Part shown: positions 1 through 12,427 of the stretch, piece after piece | Position numbering within the stretch: the stretch's first letter is position 1 | Layout: each line of letters starts with the position of its first letter | Assembly (NCBI GenBank): GCA_964030475.1 | Contig: CAXIPT010000005.1 | Coordinates: 1 to 64,000 of the forward strand | DNA from: Tethya wilhelma | Taxonomy: Eukaryota; Porifera; Demospongiae; Tethyida; Tethyidae | Reading direction: 5' to 3' | Length of the DNA: 64,000 nt | Program-made: the position numbers and the translations under genes | The notes under the pieces: generated by a model | Database searches by the model: none | Told to the model about the DNA's origin: nothing | Seen by the model: only the letters and a program-made list of their open reading frames with translations

Positions 1-197
1 TCAACTTTGGAGTTGAAATTGAACCATCCCACACTGATACTGACCGCCATTACTGTGATCAAAATAAATATACTGTTGCTACTCATACCTAAGCACAATA
101 AACTTATCGTTTAGCAATGTGCTACGTTCCCAAGACTGATGGTAAAGGGTCTCCAAAGCCTGCTGGGTGGCGCTTGTGAGAATCTCCGGCTCTTTTA

Positions 198-409
198 CCA
201 TAGTCTTTCATAGCAGAATTCGACAGAAAAGATAAATTTCCATAGAAGTAAGCTTCAACCATACACTGGCAACTGTCATACGCTATGTTGTTGTAACTAA
301 CCCGCTCAAAAAATTAAGTGAAGGCAGCCATCTCTGATTGAGCCACCTCCCACATTGGCTCAAATTCTGCCGCCAAGTGGAGGCGCGCGCGGCTATGGGT
401 AAGGTCTAT
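198..409. repeat. Arm of dispersed inverted repeat
   Basis: This segment reappears as a near-identical reverse complement at 23782-23987. Both copies share a GC-rich block (GGAGGCGCGCGCGGC) and end in GGGTAAGGTCTATT. The partner copy runs up to the n at 23999. Bases 1-197 show nothing I can name. Confidence 0.75.
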
Positions 410-1076
410 TGTATATGTTTAGGTAACACCCGTTTACACAGCTGTTACTCTCCGTATCCCTCTGGTTTGCGGCAGCTATTGCCTTCGATGACACTTCTCT
501 TTAAGACTTAAACGTTAGGGGGAAAAGGGTCTGGCAAAGTGAGCGTTCCACTGAGTGGGCCACTTGGATTAGGAAGCTGTGGAGTACCGTGAATCTACTT
601 TGGAAAAATAGTGACATTTTAATTCAAACTGTCACCAAGCACAAAATTTCAGTTGACACGTGCAGCAGAGTTCAAAGTCCAAGATAAAGAAAGGGGTGTG
701 GTAGCGTGCACATATGCGATCGCGCAAGTATTATATATACTTACTTTTTCATTGAATACTTTTGCAGATAGCCTACCCAAGCAGTATACCGTATCTATGT
801 TTACCTTAATGTTATAATTTTTTGCAGGTATTTTTTGGGGGATTTTAGCATTTTATTAAATAACTATTTTGCTATTTTGTTGAAAATGAAGTCATACAAA
901 TGTATTCATGACACATGCACCAGAACATTGCTATGTCAAGTTCAATCCTTGCCCTGTGAAGCACTAGTAAACTGTTAGCATAGCAGTAGAGAAGGAGCCA
1001 GGACTAGCATGAAGTGGTACAAAATATCAAACTTTAGTACTTGTAAAAATTTGTAACAGTAAGGTACCATAATAGC
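410..1076. other. Non-coding stretch
   Basis: No gene is visible. Around 520-545 the sequence GGGGGAAAAGGGTCTGGC matches one at about 23672-23695. It looks like half of the terminal hairpin seen on the TAG-end transposons of this window, without an intact element. Confidence 0.4.
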
Positions 1077-1252
1077 AGGTAAATTTGGTGGGCTTAAAAT
1101 TTGACAAATTCGCATTTTTGCATAATTGGCAATTTAATTCTGTATGCTGCATACACGTACATGCATGCATACAAACTGTTTGGTGATTTTTAATTTAGCC
1201 ATTGGGTGATTAATTCGCCAATTTGCAAAATTTAATTCTCACCAAATTTACC
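1077..1252. mobile_element. Small foldback MITE
   Basis: The ends are inverted copies (GGTAAATTTGGTG on the left, CACCAAATTTACC on the right), with further pairing inward. It is about 176 bp with no coding potential. Superfamily not determined. Confidence 0.6.
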
Positions 1253-2999
1253 CACTAAGGTAGACTGGTGTCATGGCATATAACGTCCCCCTCTGCTTTT
1301 CTCCTAAAAGCTCAAGAACACTAGCTGTTAGAGATTGTGATGCTACCAGGTTCAGGGAAAATGTCAGCAGCAGCAAAATTATTATTATTATTCAGCAATC
1401 AAAGATCCAAAAACCAGACCAGAAAACTAGACAAAAATCAACATAAATGCTCAGCTTATATAGGATCCTACACACAAAACAAGTCAAACCAGTTCCTAAA
1501 ACAGGTATAGCCCAAAAAAGGTAGGCAAAAACTTGCACAGAACACACAAACAAGTACAGAGTCTAATAAATGAAAGGCACCATATGCATGGTGCACAACC
1601 CTCGGCGTATATACACTGTGATAAATGCAATACAATATTTATTGCATGCATTATAATGAGCCAATGAGGAAGGATATTGAGGCATGATTGTACGTATACT
1701 GTCAGCATTGCAATCTCATGTAAAATACACTTTCTATACTTTACTGCAGCGTTATAACATCGAGGCTGGCAATGCATGCAGACTGTGTGGACTGTACATG
1801 GGCGTGGCTACTTAGGCAACGTCGCGATCATAATATTATCACAAGCTATCTTGCTGCAGAGTTTGCAAAACACAAGCGCTTGGACTAGAAATACTCTGTT
1901 ACGTCTAAGCATTTATACTAGAGTCAGTGTCGCTATCTCAGACTTCCTAGTGTTTTAGCGAGGTGCAGCTAGCGCACGATCAGGCAACTCTCGTTAGCTC
2001 GCTATATTATACGTATACGTAGTGCTATAGTGGGTGGGGCCACGTAGCCAAAATGGCCGCCCGAGCGATGGCTCGGACTGAAAATCCTGGCATAGCTCAA
2101 GAACTATAAGCTTTTAAGCTTCTGATACACATATTTTTTTTAGATGAACATCAGTACTCCATGCTTATGTCCTTAATTTTCAGAGTAGACTTGCTGTTCT
2201 TCAGATTAAGAGTGTGGAACACACACACACACACATTACAACAAATGCCCTATGTAGTGTGTAACATAGGATTTAATCAGATTCATGTTTTTGAGGTGAA
2301 TAATTGTGTTCATTAATTATATGCAAATGAGATATGCATATTCAACAGAATTTTCAGCTTTAGAGAAAGTGAAGATTTACAGAAGCACAGTGTTCAAATC
2401 AAGAAGGCAACCAGTGGAATGAAGCTATAAATATATATTCTATCAGTCTTTAAGTTTAAAACAGAACGAAATACGCTTAAATTTTATGATAATCACTACC
2501 ATACATACATTCTATAAAATGTCAGAGGGTAAACTTACGCAAAACAATTCAACCTTGGTATTATTAGAAAGCTTGAACATTGCTGATTTCAATTTTATCC
2601 GTACCTCTTAAATAGAACAACAAGGGGGAGTGGGGAAATGGGTTTTTCCCTAAATGCGTTCTGAGCATGCTCAAACTGATAGGCAGTACTAGAGTAGTTC
2701 GTAGTAGGTGTAAATATTCATGAATGTCAGAGACTAAATCACGGACCTGGGCTCCAAGACTTGGCCTACAGCTTCCTAAAAGGTTGGAGAATAGATTTTA
2801 AACCGTACCAAGTAAAAATCTAACCTATTAAACTTTAAATAAGCAAAAGTATGAAAAATTTAGAGTGTTTTTAAGCTTATTTGGTCCTTTTCAGCTGTTT
2901 TACTACAAATGCGTGGGCGTTCAGATAATGAGATGCATGTAGTACAAATTTATGCATGTAGCCACAAATGTCCTCTATTTCTTGTAATGACACACACAC
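1253..2999. other. Non-coding AT-rich stretch
   Basis: No supportable gene. There is an ATT run near 1380-1393 and an AC run near 2219-2235. The short open frames here (60-118 codons) have low-complexity or unrecognisable translations and no convincing splice sites. Confidence 0.4.
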
Positions 3000-3060
3000 A
3001 CACATGGAAAAAACGACTACTATAACCCTTTCGGCGTGTTTCACACGCCGAGGGTTAATT
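3000..3060. repeat. Copy of a hairpin-ended repeat family
   Basis: AAACGACTACTATAACCC is followed by a hairpin (CGGCGTG...CACGCCG) and GGGTTAATTAA. The same layout (short tandem repeat, AACGACTACCGTAACCC, GC-rich hairpin, TTAATTAA) recurs near 13820, 18230, 23230, 34950 and, inverted, 36430. Confidence 0.55.
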
Positions 3061-3309
3061 AACCAGTTCACACACAAATTAACCACAAAACAAACACAAG
3101 TCAACCACAGCCTTGAACCAGGCAAGTTAAAACAAGCATCTACAACAGAAACAAGTAACAACAAGCAAACATACAATAGAAGCTCAGGTGATAGCAAATC
3201 ACCACAGAGATAACAGACCTTATAGCTTGGCATAACCTATGTCATAGACCTTAGTCCTCACCTTCATTATATTATTGCTGTGGGGCAAGGTGAGTGCCAA
3301 TATCATACA

Positions 3310-4070
3310 TACGGTAGTACGTATAGTAGGAATGGGCTGACTGTCCCATCGACACAATACAAAAATTAATGTTGGTCACTATAAAAATTTAGTCAAACAA
3401 AACTAAACTGTAACATGACTCACTAGTGTTGCATGCGACTGATCCAGGTTCGCTGCCCAGCGCCGGTTGGTCACACTCACAGTTAAAGAGTTATTAGTAG
3501 TTAAAGAGCATTGGAATATTCACTGCAGTTTACACAAAGACACAGCTACTTAAATAGTCAAAATCCCTAGCAACACCTAGTAACCATAGTAACACAAATT
3601 AAGGTAGACACACAAGGTAATAAACGCTATTTACAAGTTAGACATGCATTACATAGACTGATATCAGAAATTATAAATTTAAAATGATCTGCATTTTAAA
3701 CAAGTAAATGGTGAGTTGGTTTCTAGGTGTAATCAACTAAACACTTACCAACACAGGAAAGAAATAAAACAACCGGCACAATATACACAACAGTTGTAAG
3801 TAAGTTTGTTCATCACCACATGTTGTATACAGCCAGATGAACACCAGTGTTTGTTAATGTGTAGTAATCGTATTCATCACAAAACCATCAAAGTTGCTCA
3901 GAGGCTCTCACTGACAGATTACCAACTGCATGCAAGGCCTAAACTCATAAAAACTTTCCTCAGCACTCGTAGAGAGCACTAGTGGGAAGCCAGAATAGTG
4001 CCATTTTTGTTCTTCTAAACTACTAACAGTCTAACTTACGTACTTCCTAAGATAGAGTTTAAATCTACGT
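3310..4070. mobile_element. Degraded copy of long foldback family, outer half
   Basis: It begins with the family terminus TACGGTAGTACGTATAGTAGG. After a divergent middle it contains the family segment from about 3890 (AAAGTTGCTCAGAGGCTCTC) to about 4050. The same segments occur at 24254, 29993 and 42735, and inverted at 19640-19910 and 45303-45903. No coding capacity is recognisable. Confidence 0.6.
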
Positions 4071-5106
4071 GGCATTATTATGCCATAGATAATATATACG
4101 CTTCACGTGGATTGGAAACGAGATAGTTTACGGAGTGGTCCGCGGAATTTCTATTCGCAGACATCGGTATGGCCAGCTGCTCGAGTAGAGAATGGATGGA
4201 GTGTGCTTAGCTCTACTTCTGGCAAAGAAATTGAAAAATCAACACGAAAACGTTCAGAAGAGATTACGTTTACCTCGGGACTTGATTTAGTTCTGATGCT
4301 AACGTCTACCAATGGATCTAAATGCTACTAGTGGCTTATACTTCGGTTATGGCAGTACTTGTGCAGGGCTACTTAAGTTTCTATAGCCAGTTCAAAACAG
4401 TGCTTGCTCAGGATGTCATAGTTGTGAGCATCTGGACTGGGAGAGGCTATATCTACACCTTGCTTTATGGTCAAAAGAATTCTAGAGCACTCAAATGCTT
4501 GTGTAACAAATAGCACAAACTTGTGCAGGGGCAACTGCAATTGTACAGATTTGCAAGACACATTACCTGCTTNTAGTCCGAGCCAGGTTATGACACTCAA
4601 CATGGTTAATAAGAATGGTTTAGTGAAAACATACAATTGATTGGGTTTTACCACTGGTTTAACTGGTAATCGTCATCACAGTCAAATCATTACACACTTT
4701 AGTAGTTTACATATAATGCATGATGTGCCTTGCACAGAGTCAGTAGAACATAGCCAGTACTGTAGTTCACTGAAATGACATACCATGTGGAATCAGTGAC
4801 ACACATTGCACAACAAATTGTCAAAGCCTGTCAATTCAGCTGTTTTAATTGCAAGATCTCATAGTAAATAAAAACCAACGCTTCTCTTGAAAGCCATGTG
4901 CCAGTGCACACGGCGGCTCAGTCAGAGCAAGCCATGTTAGGTATATAAGCTTATATAACTAAGCTGTTTAGCCATTACCAAGTACTACACACACTTCACC
5001 CAGAGACTCCACCCCACACTTTAATCTTGTGAGTGTCATATTGCTGACATGAAGATGATTTTCAGAAGTTGATTGAAGGCCCAATTCGTGCTTATGAAGA
5101 CTATAC
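4071..5106. other. Repeat-derived non-coding stretch with an n at 4572
   Basis: CATAGATAATATATACGC at about 4085 recurs at about 19363. A 43-base stretch next to the n at 4572 is the reverse complement of the stretch next to the n at 19633. The open frames here (74 codons at 4107-4331 and neighbours) are unrecognised and probably chance. Confidence 0.4.
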
Positions 5107-6212
5107 CAGGAGCGTATCTAGGATTTAGAATAGAAGGGTGCTAAACAGTAATGGGCGCGAAGTGGCCGAAAATTTTTGGAGACCACGCCCACTTTTGGTC
5201 ACGTGACTAGGTCTAGTACGCGTAAAGTGAGCTCGCGTTAGCGTTTCCAGCGTTAGCTGCGAGAATTTGAACGTCTACAGAGACTACTGTACAGCTAGCA
5301 ATGTTATAGTTTATAACTAAATACATGTAGAAAAGTTCAAAATTTTGTTGTGCAAAATAATCGCTACCGATATACTCAGGTCAGTTAAGGACAATCAGAC
5401 CTTAGCTGGAAAATTACACAGCTGAAATAGCTATGAATTAGATGGCTGATATACAGCCAATACTTCACTTAGAGCTTATTTCAATAGTAGTTTAGGATTC
5501 TTTGATCTATGTACTTTATAGGGATTCACAATTTGTTGCCATGGTAACCATTATCATGAATAAAATTACGATTAACTAATTGATATTCATAGACGCAAAA
5601 TTAAAAATCCGGTACAGAAGAAGCTTAGCTCAGGGTTTGGCATAGCGCTTGTTAGTTAGCTAATGGTCTGAACTAAACATCCCTCGCTGGTATTTGTTGC
5701 AATGCTACAGTAGCGCTAAATTACTGAAAGAAATAATGAATTTTAGAGTGAATTTATTATACTTACCTAAACATTGCTGTTCACCATCGCGCTTTGGTCT
5801 AGAATTTTCAGAAAAACCAGCGAGAACCTATTAGTATAGTCTTTTAGCATCACTTTAAGCTTTGTTTGCACTAGTGTCTTTCTGTACCGGAAAATCTGTT
5901 ATTCACAAGAGGTCTCTTTCTCAACTCGCCATGAGGCCAAGTTCTAGCACCACACCCACCTAGTACTGCGTTTAGTATTGACGATCTTTATCTACTAATT
6001 ATTAATGATATTCATTGTAGCTTGCTTGTCCCATTACAAGCTAAATACATGCAACAGGCGCTGTGCGCACTATAATGAGTTGGAAGCGCTTGGCAATCCT
6101 TAACCAACCTGAGTACTGCCAAAGGCGAAGTGACTAATTATACTCATGACACTTTTGCGAGCTGGAGGGGGGTGCTCGAGCACCTGGAGGACCCCCCCTG
6201 AATACGCCCCTG
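5107..6212. mobile_element. Non-autonomous hAT-like element
   Basis: The ends are inverted: CAGGAGCGTATCTAGGAT on the left, with the right end closing ...GAATACGCCCCTG. The CAGG(G/A)GCGTAT terminus is typical of hAT superfamily elements. TATAC flanks both sides immediately (5102-5106 and 6213-6217), giving a 5-bp duplication like that of the element at 35910. It is 1,106 bp with no transposase frame. Confidence 0.7.
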
Positions 6213-8372
6213 TATACTATTTTTTAATTGATTCTTTGTACCATCCCTTTAATCTCAAGATTGTAAGCTTTCCCTTTATTGGAGAAAACAAAGATAATTA
6301 GCTGAATCAGATCAAAATAACGGCAATAAGGCATTGTGATAGTAGTGGCACATGTTACATGTGCTTGTCAAAACAACTGGTACACTACAGTAGTATAGAA
6401 GTCATAGGACTATGTAAACAACAATGTTTTTATAGGCTTACACATGACATTGTGTGTGGCCACATTATGAGCACAATAATACATAATATTATATTTATAT
6501 GCATACTATACGTGATTCACCATTTCACTCATGTATTAATCAATAAGACAATGGCCTGTGTCTTATGGACCAAAACTCTACGATAGGAGGTCAATCTTGT
6601 AGACCTACCCTCAGGCATTGCATCAATCTACACACCAGTCATTAAATTTTAAACTAAGTTATCATCATCGTCAGAAGCTTATTATGAGTGCTGCATAAGC
6701 TCCTGTCATCCTGTCTGTCTGTCTGTCTGGTCATCGTAGCTAATAACCTTCATGTTGAATTGTAAGATATTCTAGACATCTTGTAGCCTTTTGTCACCCC
6801 ATGCATGGATCCAGTTGGTATGTGCCGAGTGTGTTGAACAACATGAGCATTAACTGTATAATATAATGACCTTCTTAGATGCCTAATGAGGTTATAGGGA
6901 ATGATAATTATGTTGGAGTCAACATAGTCCCCTTCTTGATATCTAACCTAACTCAATCACATTGTGGACATACTTTATCTGAAAACTATTCTTATCTCAT
7001 ATGCTCACTTTTCAACAACGGACTATTAGTCTCGACAGGCCATACAAATCGACGTTCTGAGATGGGAAAAAGGAACGTCTGTTAAAAGTGGCCCAGTTTT
7101 TAATTTGTTCATTGCACCTATATGTTCCATCCGGTCATGAGTAAATGAGGTAGCTATAGCACATCAAATGGGGAATAGATATCATGTCTTGTTTAGTTTG
7201 AAAGGCAGTAAAGGACAAGAGGAGGCGATTCACAAGACAGCTAACAAACTTAAAACAAGAATTCTCGATATGTGTTTGCCATCTCCAGACAACACATTTG
7301 TAGTCACATGAATGAAAGAGGTGATTGGTTGATAAGCAATAGTACCATTAATTATTATAATCGAGTAATTGGAGGCTATACTAATTAATATTTGAGNCAC
7401 ACACACAAACACACACACACACACACACTGTCATATAATTATTGTCACACATTAATTGTCATGCACACATTTTCACACACACACACAATATCAATTCATG
7501 CACTTACAATTGATGATGATGTTCGTTTATTTGGTAGCTATATTGACAAATGAGGTAGCTCCGTTTGATCTTCAAACATGGTGTCAGTGGACCACACTCA
7601 AGCACTTGTTACAACTGCTATTTTATACGGCACAATTCAGCCAACTGTTAGCAGATCTAGTGATACATAAGAGTTCCATTCTCCTAGATCCTACCGGCAT
7701 TTAAATAATTAAAGAATGAATAATATTATACCACTGCACAAATACAGCATAATTGACATTCAGTAAGGTCCCGAACATAGTAAGCACCCATAATTATACA
7801 CATATTTCACAAAAAGACTCTATGAATATTGGACAGATCCAGCAGGCGGCAAGGCATCTTAGGGATAAGAGTATGCATGATGTACCATAAATAAGTGGTG
7901 TATAATATCTATGGATGTACAGTGTAAGTATCTGTTCGTAAAACTTTGGCATAATATTGATTACTGCAATATTTACCTTGTCAATTTTGGCTCTCATGAG
8001 ATAAGTTATCACTTAAGTCATGTCTTGGACAGCAACCTGGCACTCGAGGAGAGTAAGAATACTTTTATTGTTGGCCTAGAATGCCGGAAGAGCCGACGTA
8101 AATCTGAATCCAGTGCTTGATCAGATTGATGGCATAGCTATCATGGAGCACCTACAAGACATAATACACAATTATGGGATATACATACACTATACAGTCC
8201 GGTGATAGATAATATACTCCGCAATGAATATAAGACCTTAATACACTCCGCCTAGCCTACACAGAGTGGCGGCCCAGACTATACACATACACCTTCGACG
8301 CTGAAATTTATGCTTGTATCAGAGGTCTATACTTGACAAGTACAATGATCAGCAATGATAAAATTATCTTAC
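6213..8372. other. Non-coding stretch with simple repeats
   Basis: TGTC repeats lie near 6713-6730 and CA repeats near 7397-7488, interrupted by the n at 7396. The open frames of 60-80 codons in this interval show no recognisable domain and no splice pattern. Confidence 0.4.
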
Positions 8373-8505
8373 CTTCCATATTTCTACATGGACAATTCGT
8401 TTTAATAGCTGAGTATGTGATGGAAGAGATCATTGACATATATAGTGGACAATCTTCATCATCACGGTCAACCACCTCGTAATTTGGAATCACTACTCTC
8501 TACTG
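8373..8505 (-). CDS. Candidate internal exon, unknown product
   Basis: The minus strand reads about 44 codons of normal complexity (MIPNYEVVDRDDEDC... ending CPCRNMEG) and runs into a strong donor (GAAG|GTAAGA). A plausible acceptor (CTTCAG) lies just upstream at about 8506. I find no neighbouring exon to connect it to, so this may be chance. Function unknown. Confidence 0.25.
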
Positions 8506-8591
8506 AAGTTCTCCAAACTCTTTCCCTTTGTCAAATTGCGTTCAGGGGAACACAGCGCCTTCTTTACTAGGAGCCCATATGTCTCTATATG

Positions 8592-8772
8592 CGACACAAG
8601 CATAGGAGGGGCTAGCCACTGCATTCAATATTACTAGCGAAGTGACTATCAATAAGGGTCCGCTATCTTTTAATACGGTCTAGTCTACTATAGTATACTA
8701 TGGTGGACAGGATAATACTGATCATTTTTCATATTTTTGTCAGTATATATCCTGAAAATTACATGAGAAGCG
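8592..8772 (+). repeat. 180-bp direct repeat upstream of the ankyrin ORF
   Basis: This stretch is nearly identical, in the same orientation, to 12208-12391. There it lies just upstream of the Ig-domain gene. It ends at or just after the first ATG of the ankyrin frame (8763). It may be a dispersed repeat or a shared 5' segment. Confidence 0.75.
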
Positions 8773-10227
8773 GGTGCTCCCACAGCCCAGTTTTTGATTG
8801 GACCCCTCTCAAGTTAGCTGCTGAGAATGGCCATGCTAAGCTAGTTAAGCTCCTGTTGGATAAAGGTGCTGCTATCCACTCATTACGACACGATATAGCT
8901 CCTTCAGCACTGACATTAGCTTGTAAGCAAGGGCACACCGAATGTGTTCAAATACTTCTTGAATATGATCCCGACATCAATCATGTCTCAAAGTTTGAAG
9001 GTACCCCAATGACCTGTGCTGCGAGCAATGGTCATACAGAGTGTACAAAGTTATTGTTAGGGAAAGGAGCCAGTGTAAACATACCTGACAGAGATGGTAA
9101 CACCCTAGTCTAGCCCTAGACCCCGCCTCTTTCACCAGTGAAAAATGGGGATCTAGAAAAACTGGTGCACTTCCGCCGTTCTCCGCCAGAAATCGGGCGG
9201 CACCAATCAGATCGCTTAGATGAAGTCATGTGACAATCATGTCACATGACTGAACATTGATTGTGGAAGTCGCGAAAAATAGTTGTAAGTATGCAGAATT
9301 TTTGCCAGCATGTATAAAAGTTTTGAAACCTGTTGGAAACTCGAAACAACGTACAATTGACATCGCTGAAGCTAGCGATTTCATCTCTGAATGGAACAGG
9401 TTAGTCTGGCGTAGCAAGGGTCTGGCTAAAAGGCATGAGCAGTGGTAGAGTTTAGCGTGACCTTGACTTGAAGGACTCAATCTATCCTACGAAGATTATT
9501 TACCAACTACTCTTTCCTCGAAAGGCTTACTGTTCACTCTAAAGTTAATAGTATCCCGGTTTGACACACACAAAAAAACTTACTCGCGAAAATGCAGCAA
9601 AATCTGTAATAAATTTTTGAGGTTAGATTGCACGTGAATCATGACGAAGCTACATTCCAGAATTTCACCGGAAGTGCACCAGTTTTTCTAGACCCCCATT
9701 TTTCACTGGTGAAAGAGGCGGGGTCTAGGGCTAGACTAGTAACACCCCACTGATGCTGGCTAGTGCCAATGGACACCTTTTGGAAGTTCAACTACTCCTA
9801 GAACATGATACCAGCATACCAAATAGAGCCAATGCTCTTTATTTAGCTTGTCGACGTAATCATATGGAAATAGCTGAAATGTTAATCAAGAATGGAACTG
9901 ACGTAAACCATTTCCTAGAGAAGGCTCTTAAAACCCTGTTGGACACAATGAATAACTTCGATATTGCTAGTCTTCTCATACAGAGTGGGGTACCAGTTGA
10001 TGCTAGAGTGTTATCAAGTGCAATAAGATCGGGCAACCCAGCCCTCATGAGTGCTGTTCTACAGAAGGCTGAGGAACACTTGCTAGTAGAAATGAATGAT
10101 GATGTGGTACAGGCAGCTGTAGATGGAGACCACACCTTTGCTGAAGTAATTCTACCACATGTACATGATATCAATGTCCAACTCAAATCAGGCAATACAG
10201 CCTTGATGGAGGCAGCTAAAAGTAGTA
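8763..10227 (+). pseudogene. Ankyrin-repeat protein, interrupted by a MITE
   Basis: Two frames, 8763-9105 and 9748-10227, together encode about nine ankyrin repeats. The first three are textbook (TPLKLAAENGHAKLVKLLL, LTLACKQGHTECVQILL, and a third at about 8998-9096). Repeats 5-9 are degenerate. A 633-bp transposon (9106-9738) lies inside repeat 4. The 9-bp duplication GTAACACCC flanks it, and taking out the element plus one duplicate gives an uninterrupted frame (GNTP|LMLASANGH). As assembled, the first part stops three codons into the element. The 3' end is lost at the n at 10228, beyond which the sequence is repeat. The ATG at 8763 is weakly supported; an acceptor (CCCACAG, ending near 8788) could instead begin this exon. 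Ankyrin arrays mediate protein contacts; no catalytic domain is visible, so the partner is unknown. Confidence 0.8.
9106..9738. mobile_element. TAG-end non-autonomous transposon (633 bp)
   Basis: Near-perfect terminal inverted repeats of about 69 bp start TAGTCTAGCCC. GTAACACCC is duplicated at 9097-9105 and 9739-9747. Each terminus holds a potential hairpin, CTAGACCCC paired with GGGG(A/G)TCTAG, the layout shared with the helicase-bearing element at 51421. There is no coding sequence. A truncated relative lies at 37173-37340. Confidence 0.9.
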
Positions 10228-10228
10228 N

Positions 10229-10310
10229 CAGCTTCTAAAAGTGAATAGTCTCTGAGAAAACTCGAGCCAAGATAGAAGAAGAAGAAGAAGAAGAAGAAGA
10301 AGAATACCGT
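10229..10310 (-). repeat. Fragment of CCCAGTAC repeat family with (GAA)n
   Basis: Right after the n at 10228 the sequence is the reverse complement of part of the family at 33409-33815: AAAGTGAATAGT..., CGAGCCAAGATAG, then (GAA)n. The abrupt switch from ankyrin coding to this repeat marks an assembly join or a truncation. Confidence 0.6.
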
Positions 10311-10454
10311 ATACCACTTAATTTTCATGGTACTTAACTTTCGCGGTTTTCGCGGATCGAACGTTATCCGCGAAAATTGTTCAACGAAAAATTGCGTGCT
10401 CATATACGTGCGCGCACGAATGATATCAATCCGCGAAATTTATTCAACGAAAAT
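10311..10454. mobile_element. Fragment of TACCGTATA mariner-like MITE
   Basis: TACCGTATA, TTTTCATGG and repeated CGCGAAAATT-type blocks resemble the intact 208-bp MITE at 25613-25820. The next element starts at 10455. Confidence 0.45.
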
Positions 10455-11824
10455 CTACGGTGGCCGAGAGGGTCACCGAACCGAACCTCTGCCTGCCGAG
10501 TGTGGCGGCCAAATCACCGAAGTAATCGGGTCAAATCACCGAAGTAATCGGGCATTCCGAGTACGTCGGTCACTTGCCGAAGTATGCGGACACAGGAAAT
10601 GTGCTTTATTTGGGGAATACAAATCACGTGGCAGTGCCGAGAGGGTAGGCTGGGCTGGTGCGCTCAATTTAGAGTAGAAAATGCAGTAGCATAGCACCGC
10701 CAGTATATTAACTACCATCTGGACCAGGATATCTTTGATATGTGCACTCTGTGACTGTAGATCTCTCCATTATTATTAGCTAGTTATATTATTGTTGTCA
10801 TCTTTACATTTATATTATGCTTTATCTTTTGTCTGTCTGTCCCGTTACAATTACAACTTGATTACAATAGTCACAGTGTAGGGTGCAATTGAGACGAAAT
10901 AGACAAAATACCCTGCTTAGTAACACCTTAAGCTTATAGATGATAGCTTACAGGTGAGCACCGTGACTGACAGGCTCTGCTCTCCAGCCGTAGAGTCTCT
11001 AGCCTGACTGACCAGGCTATGATCTCTCGCCAGTGTATCCTGTAGTCAGTGAGCATTTATTATGATCAGTAATTGTTGTCAGAAAGACCAATAAATAATT
11101 TCCATTAATGAATTGAACAACAGACTGTATAATTTATTGAATAATACTGTTATAGTGCTTGACATGCATGTGACCATCCAAATTTATCCGACTGTCAAGG
11201 TGTCACTGGTCATCTTGAATACTGATACAGGCTAATACAATACATCTGCTAGACAGCCGGTCCTATTAAACAGGCCCAGCAAGCCACCTCACTGTACGTA
11301 CAATATAGCACATAATAATAGTTTTATTATCTATGTATTATCTATGATAATAATATAAACCTTCTAAATAATAATAAATTAGCTATTATACTCTGTATTA
11401 GATTGATAGAACTTTATCATGATAGAAATATTATTACAACCAGACATGATAGGCTTTGGGCAAATGCACGAGAAAGGAATCGATAGACAGTTTACGATCT
11501 GCATGATTGCTACATAAGTAAGATAAGATAAGTAAGATGCACAGACTGCACTTCTACTCTAATTGAGCGCACCAACTCAGCCCGACCCTTTCGGCAACAC
11601 CCGGGTACCCGACCCCGTCGGGTCTGACGTATCACGTGATCCAACTTAATTACGTTTCGATTTCCGGTATCCGCGTACTTCGGCAGGGGACCGACGTACT
11701 CGGAATGCCCGATTACTTCGGCAAGGGACCGCCGACGTACTCGGAATGCCCGATTACTTCGGTGATTTGACCGCCGCGCTCGGCAGACAGAGGTTCGGTT
11801 CGGTGACCCTCTCGGCCACCGTAG
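10455..11824. mobile_element. Inverted-repeat element with CCGAGTACGTCGG-type subrepeats
   Basis: Ends CTACGGTGGCCGAGAGGG and its reverse complement lie 1.37 kb apart. The arms continue for about 220 bp and carry short GC-rich tandem units (ATTACTTCGG/CCGAAGTAAT, GTACTCGGAATGCCC). The middle (10700-11550) is AT-rich and non-coding. No clean target duplication is seen. Confidence 0.7.
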
Positions 11825-12207
11825 GATTTTGAAGTGGTCGGCACTCTGATCTATAATGGATTAAGTGGTTCGCCTTTGAACAAGCTTTGAAGTTTGCTTT
11901 CATCGACTTATTTTTTTTTTTCTTCAAAAAAATGTGAGCTTTACAGTAGTGTGTGTGATTGTGGGTTGATAAACAAAGACTCCTATGTGCATGCAACACT
12001 AGCGCTTGCATTTCTGGGTGAATTCTGGGCGATCGAACTCGAGAGGTACCTGCTGGCGCCATGGCATCCATTGAAGGGGTGTGGTTGAGTTATGACGTAG
12101 ACCAGTGATTGAAAACGTCACAACAGGGTTCAAGAGTTCATAATCTTGTGAATTTCGAGAGCGATCATAACCAGAAACGCCGATTTGCCGATTTCATCAA
12201 GCGAAAG
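11825..12207. other. Non-coding stretch
   Basis: No gene or recognisable repeat apart from a T run near 11911. Short open frames on both strands look like chance. Confidence 0.35.
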
Positions 12208-12391
12208 GGATAAGCGACACAAGCATAGGAGGGGCTAGCCACTGCATTCAATATTACTAGCGAAGTGACTATCAATAAGGGTCTATCTTTTAATACGGTC
12301 TAGTCTACTATAGTATACTACGGTGGACAGGATAACCATTTTTCATATTTTTGTCAGTATTATATCCTGAAAATTACATGAGAATCGGGTG
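12208..12391 (+). repeat. 180-bp direct repeat upstream of the Ig gene
   Basis: Second copy of 8592-8772. It ends 36 bp before the start codon chosen for the Ig-domain gene (12428). The two copies differ by a few indels. Confidence 0.75.
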
Positions 12392-12427
12392 ATCCATGAA
12401 TACAGGCTGTTTAATAGCAGATGCCCT

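Noticed and set aside
2877..3233. 118-codon minus-strand frame and its 81-codon plus shadow
   Set aside because: Crosses an AC repeat and a hairpin repeat; no domain, no splice sites.
3420..3480. tRNA-like B box (CCAGGTTCGCTGCCC)
   Set aside because: No matching A box or cloverleaf upstream; no tRNA gene is supported anywhere in the window.
9097..9739. MITE in the ankyrin exon spliced out as a new intron
   Set aside because: The available GT and AG would remove 642 bases or one more or less; the pair actually placed at the borders changes the reading frame, so clean restoration by splicing is not supported.
10440..10680. CpG-rich promoter island
   Set aside because: The GC-rich sequence is the arm of a 1.37-kb transposon with an inverted copy at 11560-11824.
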